Source: an uncultured Candidatus Saccharibacteria bacterium
Lineage (GTDB): Bacteria > Patescibacteriota > Saccharimonadia > Saccharimonadales > Saccharimonadaceae
DNA length: 5,947 nt
Direction: 5' to 3'
Assembly: GCA_947306315.1 (NCBI GenBank)
Contig: CAMZGF010000041.1
Span: forward strand, 1 to 5,947
Shown: positions 5,445 to 5,947 of the stretch, piece by piece
How positions within the stretch are numbered: position 1 is the stretch's first letter
Layout of the letters: every line of letters begins with the position of its first letter
Made by a program: the position numbers and the translations under genes
Notes under the pieces: model-generated
The model's database searches: none
Told to the model about the DNA's origin: nothing
The model's input: only the letters and a program-made list of their open reading frames with translations

Positions 5445-5930
5445 ATCTCAAATGGTGGTTAATTCTGTTTACACCAAGCGAGCTTAGGTTAAAAATTTGA
5501 GGTGGTCGAACGACCAAATTTACAGTAGAGCGAAGAGAATGGCGTTATCTAGTGGGAATGTTAGGTAGATGCGGGAACTTAGGTGGTAAACACCGAGAGT
5601 CGACTCAATTGCGCAAAGATATCATTCTGCTCAGCTTCTTCACGTTCTACGGAGGACGCTACGTCTCATACTCTATTGAGAGGCGGTTGCAGACTTTTGG
5701 TTAGTAGCGACGAGCGAAAACCAACACGGTTAGCCAAAATGTAACTGGTCGGGCCAAGAAGATTTACCAACCCCCGACTGAAACTTCGATTAATCGGATT
5801 AAGAACAGCTACAAAAACTCCGATTGGAAGCTTTTTCTCAGGAAGCTAAACAACTACAACGAATTCTGTCTAAACATGCCGCATAAATAGCGGCCCAAAA
5901 AACTGAATACTTACAAAATCCTCAAATTTA
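5445..5930 (+). ncRNA. Candidate long structured non-coding RNA of unassigned class
   Basis: No supported gene exists in this stretch, but it is full of complementary segments. Helices I can place are: 5447-5453/5495-5501; GGTC/GACC around a GAAC loop (5504-5515); 5543-5551/5566-5573; GGTG/CACC 5582-5594; GACG/CGTC 5655-5665; CTCT/AGAG 5671-5682; TTGGTT/AACCAA 5697-5724; GTCGGG/CCCGAC 5748-5778; CTTC+AATCGG 5784-5797 with CCGATT+GAAG 5820-5830; GCCGC/GCGGC 5878-5894. AAATTTGAGG (5493-5502) also matches CCTCAAATTT (5920-5929) exactly, which could close a domain of about 437 bases. Length and density fit a large housekeeping RNA such as RNase P RNA or tmRNA, but their conserved sequences are not found. 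The 3' end is not defined; no U-tract terminator is seen before the window ends. Confidence 0.5.
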
Positions 5931-5947
5931 AAACCCTCACCCGTTCA

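Noticed and set aside
5522..5606. T-box riboswitch (AGGTGGTAAACACCG resembles a T-box, AAGAGAA resembles an AGAGA box)
   Set aside because: The core GGTGGTACCGCG is not intact, no specifier stem or antiterminator/terminator pair could be built, and no aminoacyl-tRNA synthetase or amino acid gene follows in the window.
5784..5875. Template repeat of a diversity-generating retroelement (AAC- and TAC-rich stretch)
   Set aside because: No matching variable repeat was found in the FISUMP gene end or elsewhere in the window, and no reverse transcriptase is visible.
5445..5930. RNase P RNA
   Set aside because: Length is right, and fragments such as ACAGTAGAGC and GGTAAACACC faintly recall conserved RNase P segments, but the core GAGGAAAGTCCG and ACAGAAnCCGGCTTA elements that form helix P4 are missing on both strands.
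5445..5930. tmRNA
   Set aside because: No tRNA-like acceptor end, no T-loop plus CCA, and no alanine-rich tag reading frame were found on either strand.

Overview
The window looks like a piece of a small-genome Candidate Phyla Radiation bacterium, most likely Candidatus Saccharibacteria (TM7). This rests on the gene content (a FISUMP-type surface protein end, an S12 with an insertion, a compact GAPDH / RpiB / Rpe / PfkB cluster), the very tight gene spacing, strong AGGAGG ribosome binding sites, and TAA as the stop codon of every identified gene. The taxonomic call is an inference from style and content; no search was run. Nothing suggests a recoded genetic code in the real genes.

Layout. 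Positions 1-197 hold the C-terminal end of a protein with a FISUMP-like ending. Two bases after its stop a near-consensus promoter (200-228) starts a roughly 127-base, strongly structured leader in front of rpsL (362-775) and rpsG (775-1254), which overlap by one base. The pair ends at a hairpin terminator (1276-1303) that also works as the terminator of a convergent gene. That gene (1325-2140, minus strand) is an unrecognised 271-residue acidic protein with a possible winged-helix segment. Its promoter region carries a 17-bp exact direct repeat (one copy on the -35, the other inside the first codons) and a 12-bp perfect palindrome near the start of transcription, a layout typical of an autoregulated gene. 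A divergent extended -10 promoter then drives a plus-strand operon: gap (GAPDH), rpiB, rpe and a PfkB-family sugar kinase, with gaps of 1 base, 9 bases and a 1-base overlap.

How the genes work together. GAPDH gives lower glycolysis; RpiB and Rpe interconvert ribose 5-P, ribulose 5-P and xylulose 5-P; the PfkB kinase could feed a phosphorylated sugar or nucleoside into the same pool. Together they look like a ribose/pentose-phosphate to triose-phosphate unit. The Rpe lacks one of the usual metal-ligand histidines, so its activity is less certain than its fold.

The last 546 bases (5402-5947) contain no convincing gene. A good promoter lies 8 bases after the pfkB stop, and the sequence after it is dense with complementary segments (at least ten local helices and a 10-bp long-range pairing). 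I read this as a long structured non-coding RNA whose class I could not assign; RNase P RNA, tmRNA and T-box were considered and did not fit. It is the most interesting part of the window. One frame through it stays open apart from a tandem TAG TAG and one later TAG, which leaves a decayed gene as an alternative.
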